In this document: in pieces, positions 33,151 through 43,650 of the stretch
Layout of the letters: each line of letters starts with the position of its first letter
Position numbering within the stretch: the first letter of the stretch is position 1
Assembly: GCA_025618425.1 (NCBI GenBank)
Contig: CM046844.1
Span: forward strand, 19,316,324 to 19,380,323
Source: Heliocidaris tuberculata
Taxonomy: Eukaryota > Echinodermata > Echinoidea > Camarodonta > Echinometridae
Direction: 5' to 3'
DNA: 64,000 nt
The notes under the pieces: model-generated
Seen by the model: the letters and a program-made list of their open reading frames with translations, nothing else
Told to the model about the DNA's origin: nothing
Database searches by the model: none
Made by a program: the position numbers and the translations under genes

Positions 33151-33652
33151 TAAAGCTCATATACAGTCTCGGCAGCAAAAATCATACTGGCAAGAAACTT
33201 ATCTAACATAGTCACATACTATTCTCCTTTTATCATAAGACACATGTACGAGATTATTTAACATTCCATTCACGATTTCGAACAAATTTTAGTGTAAATA
33301 TCTGTAAGAAACGCTTGGTAACGGCTTTTCACTGACTCACGCTGAGACCATATCCACCCGAAGGTTCCCCACACAATAAACCCAGCGCTTCGCACTATGT
33401 GTAGCGTATTCTATAACACACAGCAATCCTCATGTGAGTAATGTGTGTGGCCGTTGTTCGAATTTACATCCCCTCTTTTTTGGGCCAGGGATTTTTATTC
33501 ATTTCACCTCTAATTCGATAAATATTTCACTTGAGGAGGAAAAAACTTCACAGCATCTTAGTTATGTCAGTACCCTGCTATTTATTAAGTAAAATCAAAG
33601 AAATCTCACGAAAAGTTTTTGAGGGCTTCCCAAAACTATCTAATACCTTTAA

Positions 33653-34057
33653 TATCACCGGGGTGGGGGGGGGCATCATTATGACTGATATGGAAGATGA
33701 ATAATTTACTTTCTAGAGGAATCTAGTAGAAAACTGAAGTAATAATTGCATAAAACATGAAATTGGTGTGAATAGTAGACAGTGATTATTTCCTATATCT
33801 ACAGTCTTGTCCATGCATTTTTCCTTGCTTTCAAAGACTTAACCATGCTGGAAAGTATCGAATGCTTTTGAAACGAGTTAACCCATAGCTTGCCCCAGAC
33901 ACATGTCGCTTCTCACATACCCTGGATCGATAAACCCCAGGTGACATGCCCAAATATTAGATTGCATTTTCGCACTGGGCGTCGCTATGAAAATACAACC
34001 AATTTCGATCAATGCGAGAGGGAAATGTTGCACAATTCGAGATGGATATATATACCG
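33653..34057. other. Intergenic, nothing recognised
   Basis: No ORF, inverted repeat or RNA gene seen. There is a G-tract at 33662-33673. Confidence 0.5.
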
Positions 34058-34707
34058 TTATAGCAGCAAAGGAGCCTTTGTAGTCTTGAACCAGTTAAAC
34101 GCTTTGTATTCGGAATCGCACTTTGCTTGAAAGGATATGCAACAGGTGCCAAGCGCATTAAGCATTAGTCGTTGACTGTCGATATAATATATTCTTTCTG
34201 CATCATCAACGCAAGCCATTATCTTCTTGCTGATCGAGACAGGAGTGTATCTGTTATCTGTAAATTTGAGTATTTGTTTGCTGAAATATGATAACTTCAG
34301 ATTGTGTAGATTCATCCTACTGCTAAAAGTTAGTACATTAATGACCATTGCTGCCATGCTCTGTCGTCTATTCATCAAGCCGCAGTGACGTAGCCCGAAG
34401 TCATCATCTGCATTAGCTAATGTACTTCCAACAGCAAAATCATGAATTACGAAAATTTATATCCGTTAGGGGAAGGTTTTGTCACATTATTTACACTGAA
34501 GGTATAGAATTTATCTCCATCGTGCACTGTTTCGAACATGTTTTGACATTGAGAGTCAACAACATCAACATCGCGTGCGATAATACTGTTCTCTGATATA
34601 GGATAGCTATATTGTTTTTCACCCTTACATGAAGCCTACAGAAGCACGCATAACAGATCGAAATGCTCTCTCCTGTTTGAGTTTCGATTCCTTGAGTTGA
34701 TATGATC
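34058..34707 (-). CDS. Candidate exon pair, possible PTB-like domain fragment (weak)
   Basis: 34058 to about 34424 (minus) is an open frame with non-random composition: NADDDFGLRHCGLMNRRQ, then KFTDNRYTPVSISKKIMACV and DDAERIYYID. The pattern of strands and the I..xACVDD..RIYYI segment recall the second half of phosphotyrosine-binding (PTB/PID) domains. An upstream exon 34707-34629 has a good acceptor (TTGTCCTTCAG) and donor (GTAAGG). Read as GSYQLKESKLKQERAFRSVM, it could join in frame only through a weak acceptor at 34425. No start or end of a full gene is visible, so it may be a gene remnant. The domain is my inference from pattern only. Confidence 0.25.
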
Positions 34708-34953
34708 CTGAAGGACAAAATATTAATGGATGACAAGAGTTCAAAAGATCACGCATGCATTAGTAAACTTGGTAAAAGAAATATTCTATTTACATTGGGA
34801 GTGAGATGAGAAAAAATTAATGGCGAAAAAATTGGAATCGTCGTGCCATAACATGTTTGATGTGATTTAGACAGGATTTATCTCTTAAGTGTCACTAAGA
34901 CTTTGGAAATTCCACTACGTTTGCACTTTTAATTTAACTTACTTCTTATAAAG

Positions 34954-36230
34954 ATGGTTATTATGGATGCAACAACTACTTCTTATACGGTGTGCATTTA
35001 TCTAATGATACCTTGTCTCTTACGAAGTCCGTTCGTCTCATCCCAGGCTGTGTGCACAGATTTTCCAGTTTCTGATGCAGATCAATATTCTCCAAGCCGG
35101 GGTGAAAACCTGTCACTGTCTTGTACTGTTGGAACTTTGTTGAGTAACCTGCCCAACATAACATGGTTTTACCAGAATGATACCAACAGCATGGTGGCTT
35201 TAATAGATGCGTCTGTTGATGAGCGTTTGGTTTTAATGGTGGAGGAAGTAAGTGAAGGATGTTTCAACCATGTACTGTACATCTCTTCAGTCGAAGTACA
35301 AGATTCTGGTAGATACTGGTGCAGTAATGGGGTCAACATAAGTGATCCTATTACGATCGATGTGATGATTCCATTCAACTTCAGCTATCCGATTTGTTCA
35401 GTTAATGGTGAACAGCATATACTCGCAGGGGCAGGAGAGGTGATCGAACTGTTGTGCGAGGCACAAGAGAGTAATCCACCGTGGCTTCTCCAGTGGCAAA
35501 AGACGTTGACAGGGTCTACTGCATCGGTAGAAGGTACCATCGATTTCCATGAAGGGGTTGACGTCTTGACTGCATCCGTGACCGTTAGTGCTGCCCAGTA
35601 TCACGGAGCCGTTCTTGAATGTTTCGCATACTGTCCACATTTTCCTGATTACCACCAATGTGGAGGATCTGTCCAATCTAGTTGTAAGTTGGATACCGTT
35701 TACGTCACCGATGTCCCACTTAAAGACACCTTTCACATCGCTCCCGTTGACCAATCTGTTACAGAGGGCGCTTCAATCACTTTCTTTTGTACAACAACTC
35801 ATGCTTTAGAATCACGGGGGCCGACCGTTGAATTTATTTTTAACACAAATAGATCGGTAGAGCAAGTGTCCATTCCCAATTATGGTTATGCTCTAGTCCT
35901 ATCAGATATAACTTATAGTGACAATGAAACGACCATTGGCTGTGGGCTTTTCTTCAAAGGAAAACGCTATCGGGTAAAATACTCGACAGTCTACGTTATA
36001 CGGCCAATTACAACGACAGTAGGTTCTAATTACACAACTTCAATATCTAATGCGACGGATATTGTATCTGATTCCATGAATGTTACGGATATGGTGCCTA
36101 ACAACACACACACAGGATTTACCACATTTGGCAATGATACTCTCTGGGATTCAACAACTGAATATACTGCACAATCAACTGTCCAAACGTCTTCCACACT
36201 GAATCAAACTGTAGATGATATTCCTTCATT

Positions 36231-36270
<40 letters not shown>

Positions 36271-36678
36271 CGAACAATTTATCCAAGTAAACAAGGTGCT
36301 ACTATGACGACAGAAACTAATCTTTCTGTTTACAATGTGTCCAACACTGCGGATAATCCCACTCCTGACACCAACGCATCGACCATTACACCACACCACG
36401 AGCCCAAGCAAGGTCTAAGCTCAGTCTTTGTCGGACTGATCACCGGCTGTTCAATTGCTGCACTTCTCCTCATCATTGTCCTCCTCGTTGTTGGGAAAAC
36501 GATAGCCAAGAGGACGATGGGACACCAAAGTTCATGGTCGCCGCAGCACATCTCCAAAAGAACTTACTGGGACTACAGGGATGAGAAGAAACCATTCAGA
36601 ATGAGCATACTGAGTGGTAGAACTGTTGGTCATGAAGGAAGTTACGATCTAGATGAGGAAAGATTGGAGAAATTGTAA
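34954..36678 (+). CDS. Type I membrane protein with three Ig-like domains (receptor-like), intronless, 574 aa
   Basis: The ATG context is AAGATGG. A signal peptide of about 30 residues (hydrophobic TVCIYLMIPCLL) precedes the mature chain. Ig1 (about 34-138) has C57, W71, DSGRYWC (C123) and an extra pair C34/C103. Ig2 (about 145-250) has C148, C168, NPPW, C223, C227, C236 and C244. Ig3 (about 258-350) has C279 and C330. A Ser/Thr/Asn-rich stalk with many N-glycosylation sites follows, including a 13-Ser run. The helix is at about 490-514. The tail has about 60 residues, with Tyr in YWDY and SYDLDEE but no clear ITIM or ITAM. AATAAA at 36749 supports the 3' end. It is a paralogue of 62207-64000 with matching cysteine spacing. 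The ligand is unknown; an immune or adhesion role is inference. Confidence 0.88.
36229..36270 (+). repeat. (TCA)n microsatellite inside the coding sequence (poly-Ser)
   Basis: Thirteen consecutive TCA codons encode a Ser run in the extracellular stalk. The perfect triplet repeat is likely to vary in length between alleles while keeping the frame. Confidence 0.95.
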
Positions 36679-36748
36679 AGATATTACATATTTCCTTTCC
36701 CGAACGGACAGATACTTTTATCGAAAGTATACACTCTTTCATACTTAA

Positions 36749-36754
36749 AATAAA
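36749..36754 (+). terminator. Poly(A) signal AATAAA of the first Ig-domain gene
   Basis: A canonical hexamer 71 bp after the stop codon at 36676-36678. No other gene ends nearby. Confidence 0.65.
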
Positions 36755-36832
36755 AAATAGTAATCTTGCTACCATTTCGAACATTGGGTGTTCATGATGA
36801 GAGCCACTTTTCGGGTGCAGAAAATCGTAAAA

Positions 36833-37831
36833 GGGCGGATCCAGGATTTTGTTAAAGGGGGGGGGGGACGGCACACACTTAATATCTGAAAATTTTCTGA
36901 CAAAGCTTCAAATAGAGGATATAAGAATAATCATATTCGCAGATGTTCAAGCCTACAGCCATAAAGTCTACAGCTTAATGCCAGCATGTATGTAATCAAA
37001 ACTGCAGGTAATTTTATGTGGTTAATTTAAGGTATAAAATATCTTGGTTATGTTCATTTTGGAAAATTGGGATTTTATTATCAAATTAGCGGTTTAGAAC
37101 ATTTTTATCCTGACATGTTGTACGTGTACACACATGCGTTGAGGTTTTCTACTAATTTGGTGTATAATTTATTTGTACTTTTTTTCCTCACAATTTATAA
37201 AAGAGATTATTAGACTTTAGGTTAATCATGGTGGTATTTTGTGTTGATTACATTAATTTTTATATATTTCGTGAATAGGCTAAGACAAATTTGGATAAAT
37301 ATCTCTGTAAAGCTTTTGAAGTGGTTATACGTTACAACTGCGCAGTTGATGTAACGTGGGTGCACCAACTAAACCCATTAACTAAAACTCCTGTCATTAC
37401 CGCCTACTGGAGCATATTTCGTCCATTTCCTCTTATTTCAGTCTGCTAAATTTTGCTATTTTCATCTCACAGATATCGTCATGTTGTAAAAATCGATTAG
37501 GGATTAAACGATTCATTCTCTTTTACTGTACAAGAACGATGTTCACCCGGTACAGATATATTTGCGCGCTTTCTATAGGTGTACCCTTATATTCAAAGTT
37601 CTATATATTATTACAATTCTCAAAGCCTTAAAATGTTAATATAGATATCGATTTCCTAAAACTAAGTGTAACATCTGTTATTTGTTCAGCTGAATGATAT
37701 GAGTCATTACCCTTTTTCATTATGGTCTTTGATATTCTATAATAAGGTATTGTTGTAATTTTTGATATATTTCAATATTCGTTAAGATAATACAATAAGT
37801 TGTATACAATAAGTTTGGATATTTCAATCCG
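36833..37831. other. Intergenic; lone hAT-like end at 36833-36870
   Basis: GGGCGGATCCAGGATTTTGT with a following G-tract matches the left ends of the elements at 42779 and 42233. No partner right end was found. The rest is AT-rich without a gene. Confidence 0.5.
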
Positions 37832-39045
37832 TATAGGTTTTCCCACCCAATTTCGTCAAAATTGCATCCGATATAACTATGCGATCATTCAATTTCGAGC
37901 GAATTTGCATGATCACCGAGATCAACATTCAAAAAGCTAACTAGTTCATTCAATTTAATTTCATTAGCATGCGTTTTCATGATTTTCTCACATAAACGTG
38001 TAAAAAGCGCGTTCAAATTAAAAATGCATGTAAAATGCATTCAAATTCACACCAGCACCGCTCTGATGAACGTTAGGGAATTCATATTCACGAATAGGCA
38101 AGCATTTATAGCATTTGGGCAGTGTTTTTCGTCACTGCTTATGTTCTTTGTAATTTGTATCTGTTTGAATAAATTATGCAGACTTCATGGACCTTGAAAT
38201 GGGACCTTTGCCTTATATTGACATTTCTCATTTCTCTGACAAACCGTCATCCAAGCAACAGCTCGTATAACTCCACTTTCATACACATACATTCATTTAT
38301 ACACGACTACGCGGCGGCGGCTCGAGGAGAGTATAATATGAATATCTCGAATACAGAGCTAGGTTGGCTTAAGCATTTGACCATCAGCAAAACTACCTAG
38401 AACTCATATAATGTAATATGTATCAAACCCCAGACGTGACATAAAGCACAAATTATCTGAAAAGATATATATACACTTAAACATGTTAAATGTAAAAAAA
38501 AAAAATGAGTTATAACCATTCTGTAAGTGTTATATCCATACTGTTAGGGAATAAAGTGAAACAAGAAGAAAAGATTAGAAAGAAAGAAATATATAAATAA
38601 TATAATTAAAATAAACTTTGAAAATGAAAATGAAATTGTATAATCATGATAATTAAAAACAATGAAAAAAGGGTGAATATGACGTGAACAAAATGAGGTA
38701 AGAATTGCATAAAACTACAGAACTTGTTTATGTTATCTGAATTCGAACGTTGAAAGTGTGAATGTGTGTGCCTATAAATGAAATTGAAATTAGTATTTGG
38801 GACGTAAATTGAACGTCTATCCAGCTGGCGCGAAATTGAATAACAACTCGCGTCGTTAAATTGAATGAATTTCTCTCTAAATTGAACAAAATGAAATTTA
38901 AAAGGAATGATATAAAACGAAATTGAATGCTCTAAGAATGAAAATGAACCATGGTAGCAGAGAGTTGACGAAAATCGTTCGAACTTGAACGCCTGATCAT
39001 GAATTCGAATTGCAACTCTGATGAAATTGGGCGGGAAAACCTGTA
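37832..39045. mobile_element. About 1.2-kb element with inverted ends AGGTTTTCCCxCCCAATTTC
   Basis: The left end TATAGGTTTTCCCACCCAAT (then TTCGTCA) and the right end, reverse complemented, TACAGGTTTTCCCGCCCAAT (then TTCATCA) match over 27 of 29 bases. ATTCAATTT repeats fill the left side and AAATTGAA the right, so much of the element is an imperfect mirror. No transposase is recognisable. A TA duplication is possible but not clear. Confidence 0.7.
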
Positions 39046-39532
39046 CTGTCGTTTTTTACACGTTTACTTTTATTTGTTTGTTTATAGTTGATAATGTAAG
39101 GTTCATTCCCTGCTTCCACTAATTCTCTTTTTCTAGAAAATTCATATTTAGCATTTTCTCTTTGTTACAGAGCATAGTTTTAACTTTTTTGAACAAATGT
39201 ATCTTCATTCTGGTCCAGCCCCCCCCCCCTCAAAAAAAAACTCATAATAATCATTATCACATCTGTAAAGTCAAAACAATTTGAGGTTCATGTACGCCTA
39301 CATCATATTTTAGAGGTAGATGTTTGTCTTATAAGAGGCATTTTGGTATAAAATGTTACCATGGTTGTGTTTTACTACATTTTGATACAGATGATAAGTT
39401 TACAACAATTTTTTTTTTAATTTCCTTTTAAAATGCAATAAAAAATAACTTTCATTAAATGGTTAAATAAGATTCCATATTTTCATTTAGATATAAGGTT
39501 TTCAGCATATTCTTCCCTTACCCCCCCCCCCC

Positions 39533-39598
<66 letters not shown>

Positions 39599-39735
39599 TT
39601 AGTATCTATAATTATAAACCTCGTTCTCTTTTATTTCCTCATTATCTTAAGAGAATCGAGGCAGTTTTGTATCTGCAAAAACATAAATTCTATTCGATTG
39701 ACTTCGATATGGCGTAGTATGTGACATGGTATGAT
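39046..39735. repeat. Intergenic with C-tract, (CA)n and (CT)n microsatellites (39521-39600)
   Basis: Apart from the compound microsatellite and poly-C near 39220, nothing is recognised. Confidence 0.6.
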
Positions 39736-39739
39736 TTAG

Positions 39740-40050
39740 AATAATTACCCAGGCCGCAGAAAACTACCTCTAGCACAATGATCCCCTGACAACTACCTCG
39801 GACAGCAATCTCCTCAGAAAATTACCCAAGAACTAACCCCCAGATGCACTGGAAGTTGTTTGATTGGTTATTGGGTTCATTTTTAAGGGGAAATTGTCCA
39901 AGAAGTATTTTTTTAGTAATTGTCCTAAGTCTAGTTGTTTTCGGGGGGGGGGGGGGGAATGTCCATGGAAAACTGTCCTAGGACCAATTTTATTTGAGGG
40001 GTAGTTGTCCCGGGATGATTGTGCAGGGGTGTAGTCGTCTTGTAAATGCA
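39740..40050. mobile_element. Foldback element with AACTACC / GGTAGTTGTCC arms
   Basis: The left part repeats AAAACTACCTC and AACTACCTCGG-like units. The right part repeats GGTAGTTGTCCCGGG and AAxTGTCC units, with a G-tract at 39943. It is the same family as 59055-59225 plus 59820-59935. Confidence 0.6.
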
Positions 40051-40319
40051 ATTCACATCAAGCCGATTAGAATCACAGAAAGTTGCAATGTGAGAATGTC
40101 TCTCTTACGCTCTCTATTACGTTCCTTAACATGCTTACCATGCTTGTATTCATTAAAAGTGTAAGAAGCTTTTGTGCGATGCCAGCATTCCTCAGAAACC
40201 TCATAGCTGAACAGCATTCACTTTTAATAGTATCAAGACAGATTACTCTCACCAACTTCCGTAGTACATTCGGCAGACGTAAATTGCTGTGTTAAAATAG
40301 ACTCGGAAAAATACGTTCG

Positions 40320-41665
40320 CCATAGGTATAACACGTGAAAAGATGTCTCATTTTTTCTTGATATTTCATATCTTACTCTTTTTTAAGTCTGATTTTTGCA
40401 TGAGAGAAAGGATGGATAGTTCAAAAAACATTTATTGAACCTTTATTATCAATAAATGCCACTATGAATCCCCGGGATCATGCCTGTTTTTTGACATAAT
40501 CATCAGCCACAGGGTTAACACGTGAAAACATGGATTTTAAGAATGATTATAGTTCCTCTGGTATTTCCTTGAATTTCATGTAAATGTGGCTTACGTGTAA
40601 TTTGAGACTCTGAACAAGATTAATGATGGCTCAAAAAGTGGAAGGGACCCCACATAAATCCCCGGGAATATGCATGCTTTTGGCCTTCCAGCTCCCATAG
40701 GTTAACACGCAAAAACAGGGATTTTTGAATGATTATAATTCCCCCAGAATTAGATTAAAATTTTGAAAAATGTGACTTAAATAAAATTTAAAGCTCTGAA
40801 AATGTATGATTAAGTTTCAACTAGTCGAACAGACCCCGCATAAATCCCAGGGAATATGCATGCTTTTGACCCCCCAAAAGTCTCGCCTGCCATAGGTTTA
40901 CACGCGAAAACAAGGAATTTTAGGATGATTATAATTCCCATAGTTTTTATTTGAAAATATAAAAACTGTGATTTACATGTAATTTGAGGCTTTGAACAAG
41001 CTTACTGAAGGCTCAAAAAATTGAAAAGACCCCACATAAATCCCGGGGAATATGCATGCTTTTGACCAAAACAGTCTCGCCTGCCATAGGTTTACACGCG
41101 AAAACAAGGAATATTAGGATGATTATAATTCCCATAGTTTTTATTTGAAAATATAAAAACTGTGATTTACATGAAATTTAAAGCTCTGAAAATGTATAAT
41201 TAAGGCTCAATGAGTCCAATAAACGCCCCATAAATCCCCGGGAATATGCATGCTTTTGGCCTTCCAGCTCCCATAGGTTAACACATGAAAAGGGGGATTT
41301 TGAAATGATTTTAATTCCCCTAGTATTTATTTGAAATTATGAAAAATGTAATTTACATGAAATTTAAAGCTCTGAAAGTGTATAATTAAGGCTCAATGAG
41401 TCCAGTAAACCCCCCATAAATCCCCGGGAATATGCATGCTTTTGGCCTTCCAGCTCCCATAGGTTAACACATGAAAAGAGGGATTTTGAAATGACTTTAA
41501 TTCCCCTAGTATTTATTTGAAATTATGAAAAATGTAATTTACATGAAATTTAAAGCTCTGAAAGTGTATAATTAAGGCTCGATGAGTCCTTTAAACCCCC
41601 CATAAATCCCCGGGAATATGCATGCTTTTGACAAAAAAAAAATAATTTGTCATATAACACGTGAA
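40320..41665 (+). repeat. Satellite-like tandem array, 7 units of about 185-196 bp
   Basis: The anchor CCCCGGGAATATGCATGCTT recurs at about 40471, 40661, 40846, 41042, 41237, 41422 and 41608. Each unit also has CATAGGTTAACACGTGAAAA-like and GATTATAATTCCC blocks. Neighbouring units differ by several percent, and the last three are most alike. No ORF. It is not a CRISPR: the units are long, diverged and lack spacers. Confidence 0.9.
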
Positions 41666-42224
41666 ACCGTTTGTTGTTATTGATGACGTAATGTGGGCGT
41701 GTAGTATCGATCACGTGAGATCACGACATCCAATGAGATCGTGCGCTAGCAGACGACCATGTAGCAGACGTATGTCCGCCCGCCCAGGGGCCCAGCCTAG
41801 CCGGTATCAGAAGAAACTCTCACTAAATTCCAGTTCACTATTATATTTCTAATGTACCAGAGGCAAAATTCAATGTATTAAATTCATAATTTCATATAAT
41901 CAGTGTTTTACCACCGAATTATACGCTTAGCCAAAATGACTGATGTGAGATCATGCAATCATGAAATAGCTGAGCTGAATAGCGACCGACAAGGTGTCTG
42001 GCTCTAGCTAGGCTAGGTCTACCGGCCCCCTCTGCGATCCCGATCGAGGTGGTGACGTTGCCGATGGAACTCTGTCAGTTTGCCAAAGGTGTTCTCCTCA
42101 AACTTCGCTCATCAAAGTTTTTTACTTGCTGATCGTCGTTTACTTTGGCTTCAGCCAACGAGACCGACAATGTAGTGGGAGGGGGCTTCTGAACCCTATT
42201 ATGGATATGAGCCTGACACTGACA
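41666..42224. other. GC-richer unique-looking segment, no gene called
   Basis: Higher GC and CpG than its surroundings, with GATCACGTGAGATCACGA near 41709 (E-box in a palindrome). A 50-codon ORF lies on the minus strand (about 42227-42075, MDCQCQAHIHNRVQKPP...). It might be a promoter/5' UTR of a gene whose exons I cannot identify. Confidence 0.35.
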
Positions 42225-42232
42225 GTCCATGA

Positions 42233-42585
42233 CAGGGGCGAATGCAGGATGTAGTAAAAAAAAAAAAAAAAAAAGGGGGGGGCACAAATGCAGGGCTGTC
42301 AACTTTCTGGAACTGCTAGAAGGGAGATTCGTATTTTTTTCTTCTCACCATTCCTCCAAAAGTTGCTCCGTGGGGGGGGGGGGGGGGAGGATAATTTTTT
42401 TCGCCAGTCCTCGAAAAGTTGCTCAGTTGGGGGGGAGAGGGGTGAAAAGATTTTTTTTTCTTCTCGCCGGCCCTCCAAAACAATAAAAAAAGGGGGCCCG
42501 GGGGACAATGATGTATGACTTTCTTTAAAAAAGGGGAGGGGGCATGGGCCGGTATTGTGCCCCCCCCCCCCTAAATCCGCCACTC
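42233..42585. mobile_element. hAT-like element, flanks GTCCATG(A/C)
   Basis: The left end is CAGGGGCGAATGCAGGATG and the right end CTAAATCCGCCACTC. The eight flanking bases are GTCCATGA and GTCCATGC (7 of 8). The interior is almost entirely A, G and C homopolymer tracts and AAGTTGCTC repeats. ORFs across it are artefacts. Confidence 0.7.
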
Positions 42586-42778
42586 GTCCATGCCCGGACT
42601 GTCACGTCAGTCTTGCCGGGTGGGCTTTTTTACAAGTTTTCTCTGAGGGTTAATAGACCAACATTGTTAGCCTCGTAGGCTCCCAAACTAATGGTGCTCT
42701 ATCCGGTTTTATTTACATTTTAGGCCAGAGTCCGTGTATGCCTGTAGTTTGTAGTTCAAAAGAATGTAATTCCTATTC

Positions 42779-42938
42779 CAGGGGCGGATCCAGGAGTTTG
42801 TAGAGGAGGGGGCACAGAGCCGAAAAGTACACAATTAAAGAGGCATTTTTTTTTTTTATTGTGTACTTAAGGTATGCCAATCGGGTTCCAAAAAGGGGGC
42901 GCGGTCGATTCGCCCCCCCCCCCCCGGATCAGCGCCTG
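42779..42938. mobile_element. 160-bp hAT-like MITE
   Basis: CAGGGGCGGATCCAGG to CCCGGATCAGCGCCTG. The adjacent flanks share CTATTC (6 bp; the expected 8 are not complete). It has the same left end as the remnant at 36833. Confidence 0.6.
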
Positions 42939-43369
42939 CTATTCTGTCATAGATGTGAAGAATGGGATTGCATGGTGTTGGTGGTCGATCTCATTAAATT
43001 GAACCATTGAAGGAAAAAAACAAACAATAAGAGATCATTATTTTGTCCTCATTTCTATTGCATGGAGTCATTTTTATAGATCGGTTGTAAGAGAGAATAA
43101 GAGAATAAGAGATTATTACAAAATGAAAGCCTGTGAGAGGGGGAGGGAAGGGAGAAAGAGAGAGAGAGAGAGAGACAAAGAGACAAAAGGGGATGGGGCA
43201 AAAGGAATGGGATATTCCTACAAAGACAGAATAAGACTGGTAATAAATTATATCATGAGCTGCTTTTGGTGGTTACTAGTTAATTCAATTCAAAATAGCC
43301 CTATACTGTTTTCTTCGCCTGTCGTCTCAAACTGCTACAGCAGAATATTACAGATAACTTACTGTAAGT

Positions 43370-43650
43370 TATTTATATTGGTGGAGTATCCAGGAATGCA
43401 GGGGGGGGGGGCTCACACCTGACGAACAAAAAATCATCAGATGCTGTCTATTCTGAATTTTCAGACAAGCAAGGAAAAAAAAAGTCACATTTTTCATGTT
43501 CTTTCTGTGCCGGGGGGAGGGAGGGGCACACAATTCATTCGATGTATAACTATAAGATATGTCAGATTTGGTTTTGGCTGGCACGTAGGGCACGTACATT
43601 CCTGGATACGCCACCAATAAAAATAAGAGAATCTTGGATACGCCACTCTT
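43370..43650. mobile_element. Poly-G/poly-C element with GTATCCAGGAATGCAGGG / CATTCCTGGATAC ends
   Basis: GGTGGAGTATCCAGGAATG and CATTCCTGGATACGCCACC are inverted. The second end is followed by a duplicate CTTGGATACGCCACT. It belongs to the same broad hAT-like group (compare 21150-21985). The ORFs at 43123-43422 and 43369-43617 are not believed. Confidence 0.55.

Larger units (their letters stand above)
27266..33648. mobile_element. 6.4-kb element bounded by 500-bp inverted repeats and TTAA
   Basis: 27266-27765 is the reverse complement of 33151-33648, with few differences over about 500 bp. Shared blocks include GATAGTTTTGGGAAG, CTGTGAAGTTTTTTCCTCCT and AGCGCTGGGTTTATTGTG. Each outer end meets TTAA (27262-27265, 33649-33652), as expected of TTAA-targeting (piggyBac-type) transposons. 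The inner 5.4 kb has no recognisable transposase but holds several nested repeats. A segmental inverted duplication is the alternative. Confidence 0.6.

Noticed and set aside
36653..36678. ITIM/ITAM in the tail of the first Ig protein
   Set aside because: The Tyr contexts (TYWDYRDE, GSYDLDEE) do not fit (I/V/L/S)xYxx(L/V/I).
40320..41665. CRISPR-like regularly spaced repeat
   Set aside because: Units are about 190 bp and contiguous with no unique spacers. This is eukaryotic DNA and a satellite-type array.
42229..42583. Overlapping 76-94-codon ORFs on both strands
   Set aside because: They are translations of homopolymer tracts inside a hAT-like element with a recognisable target duplication.
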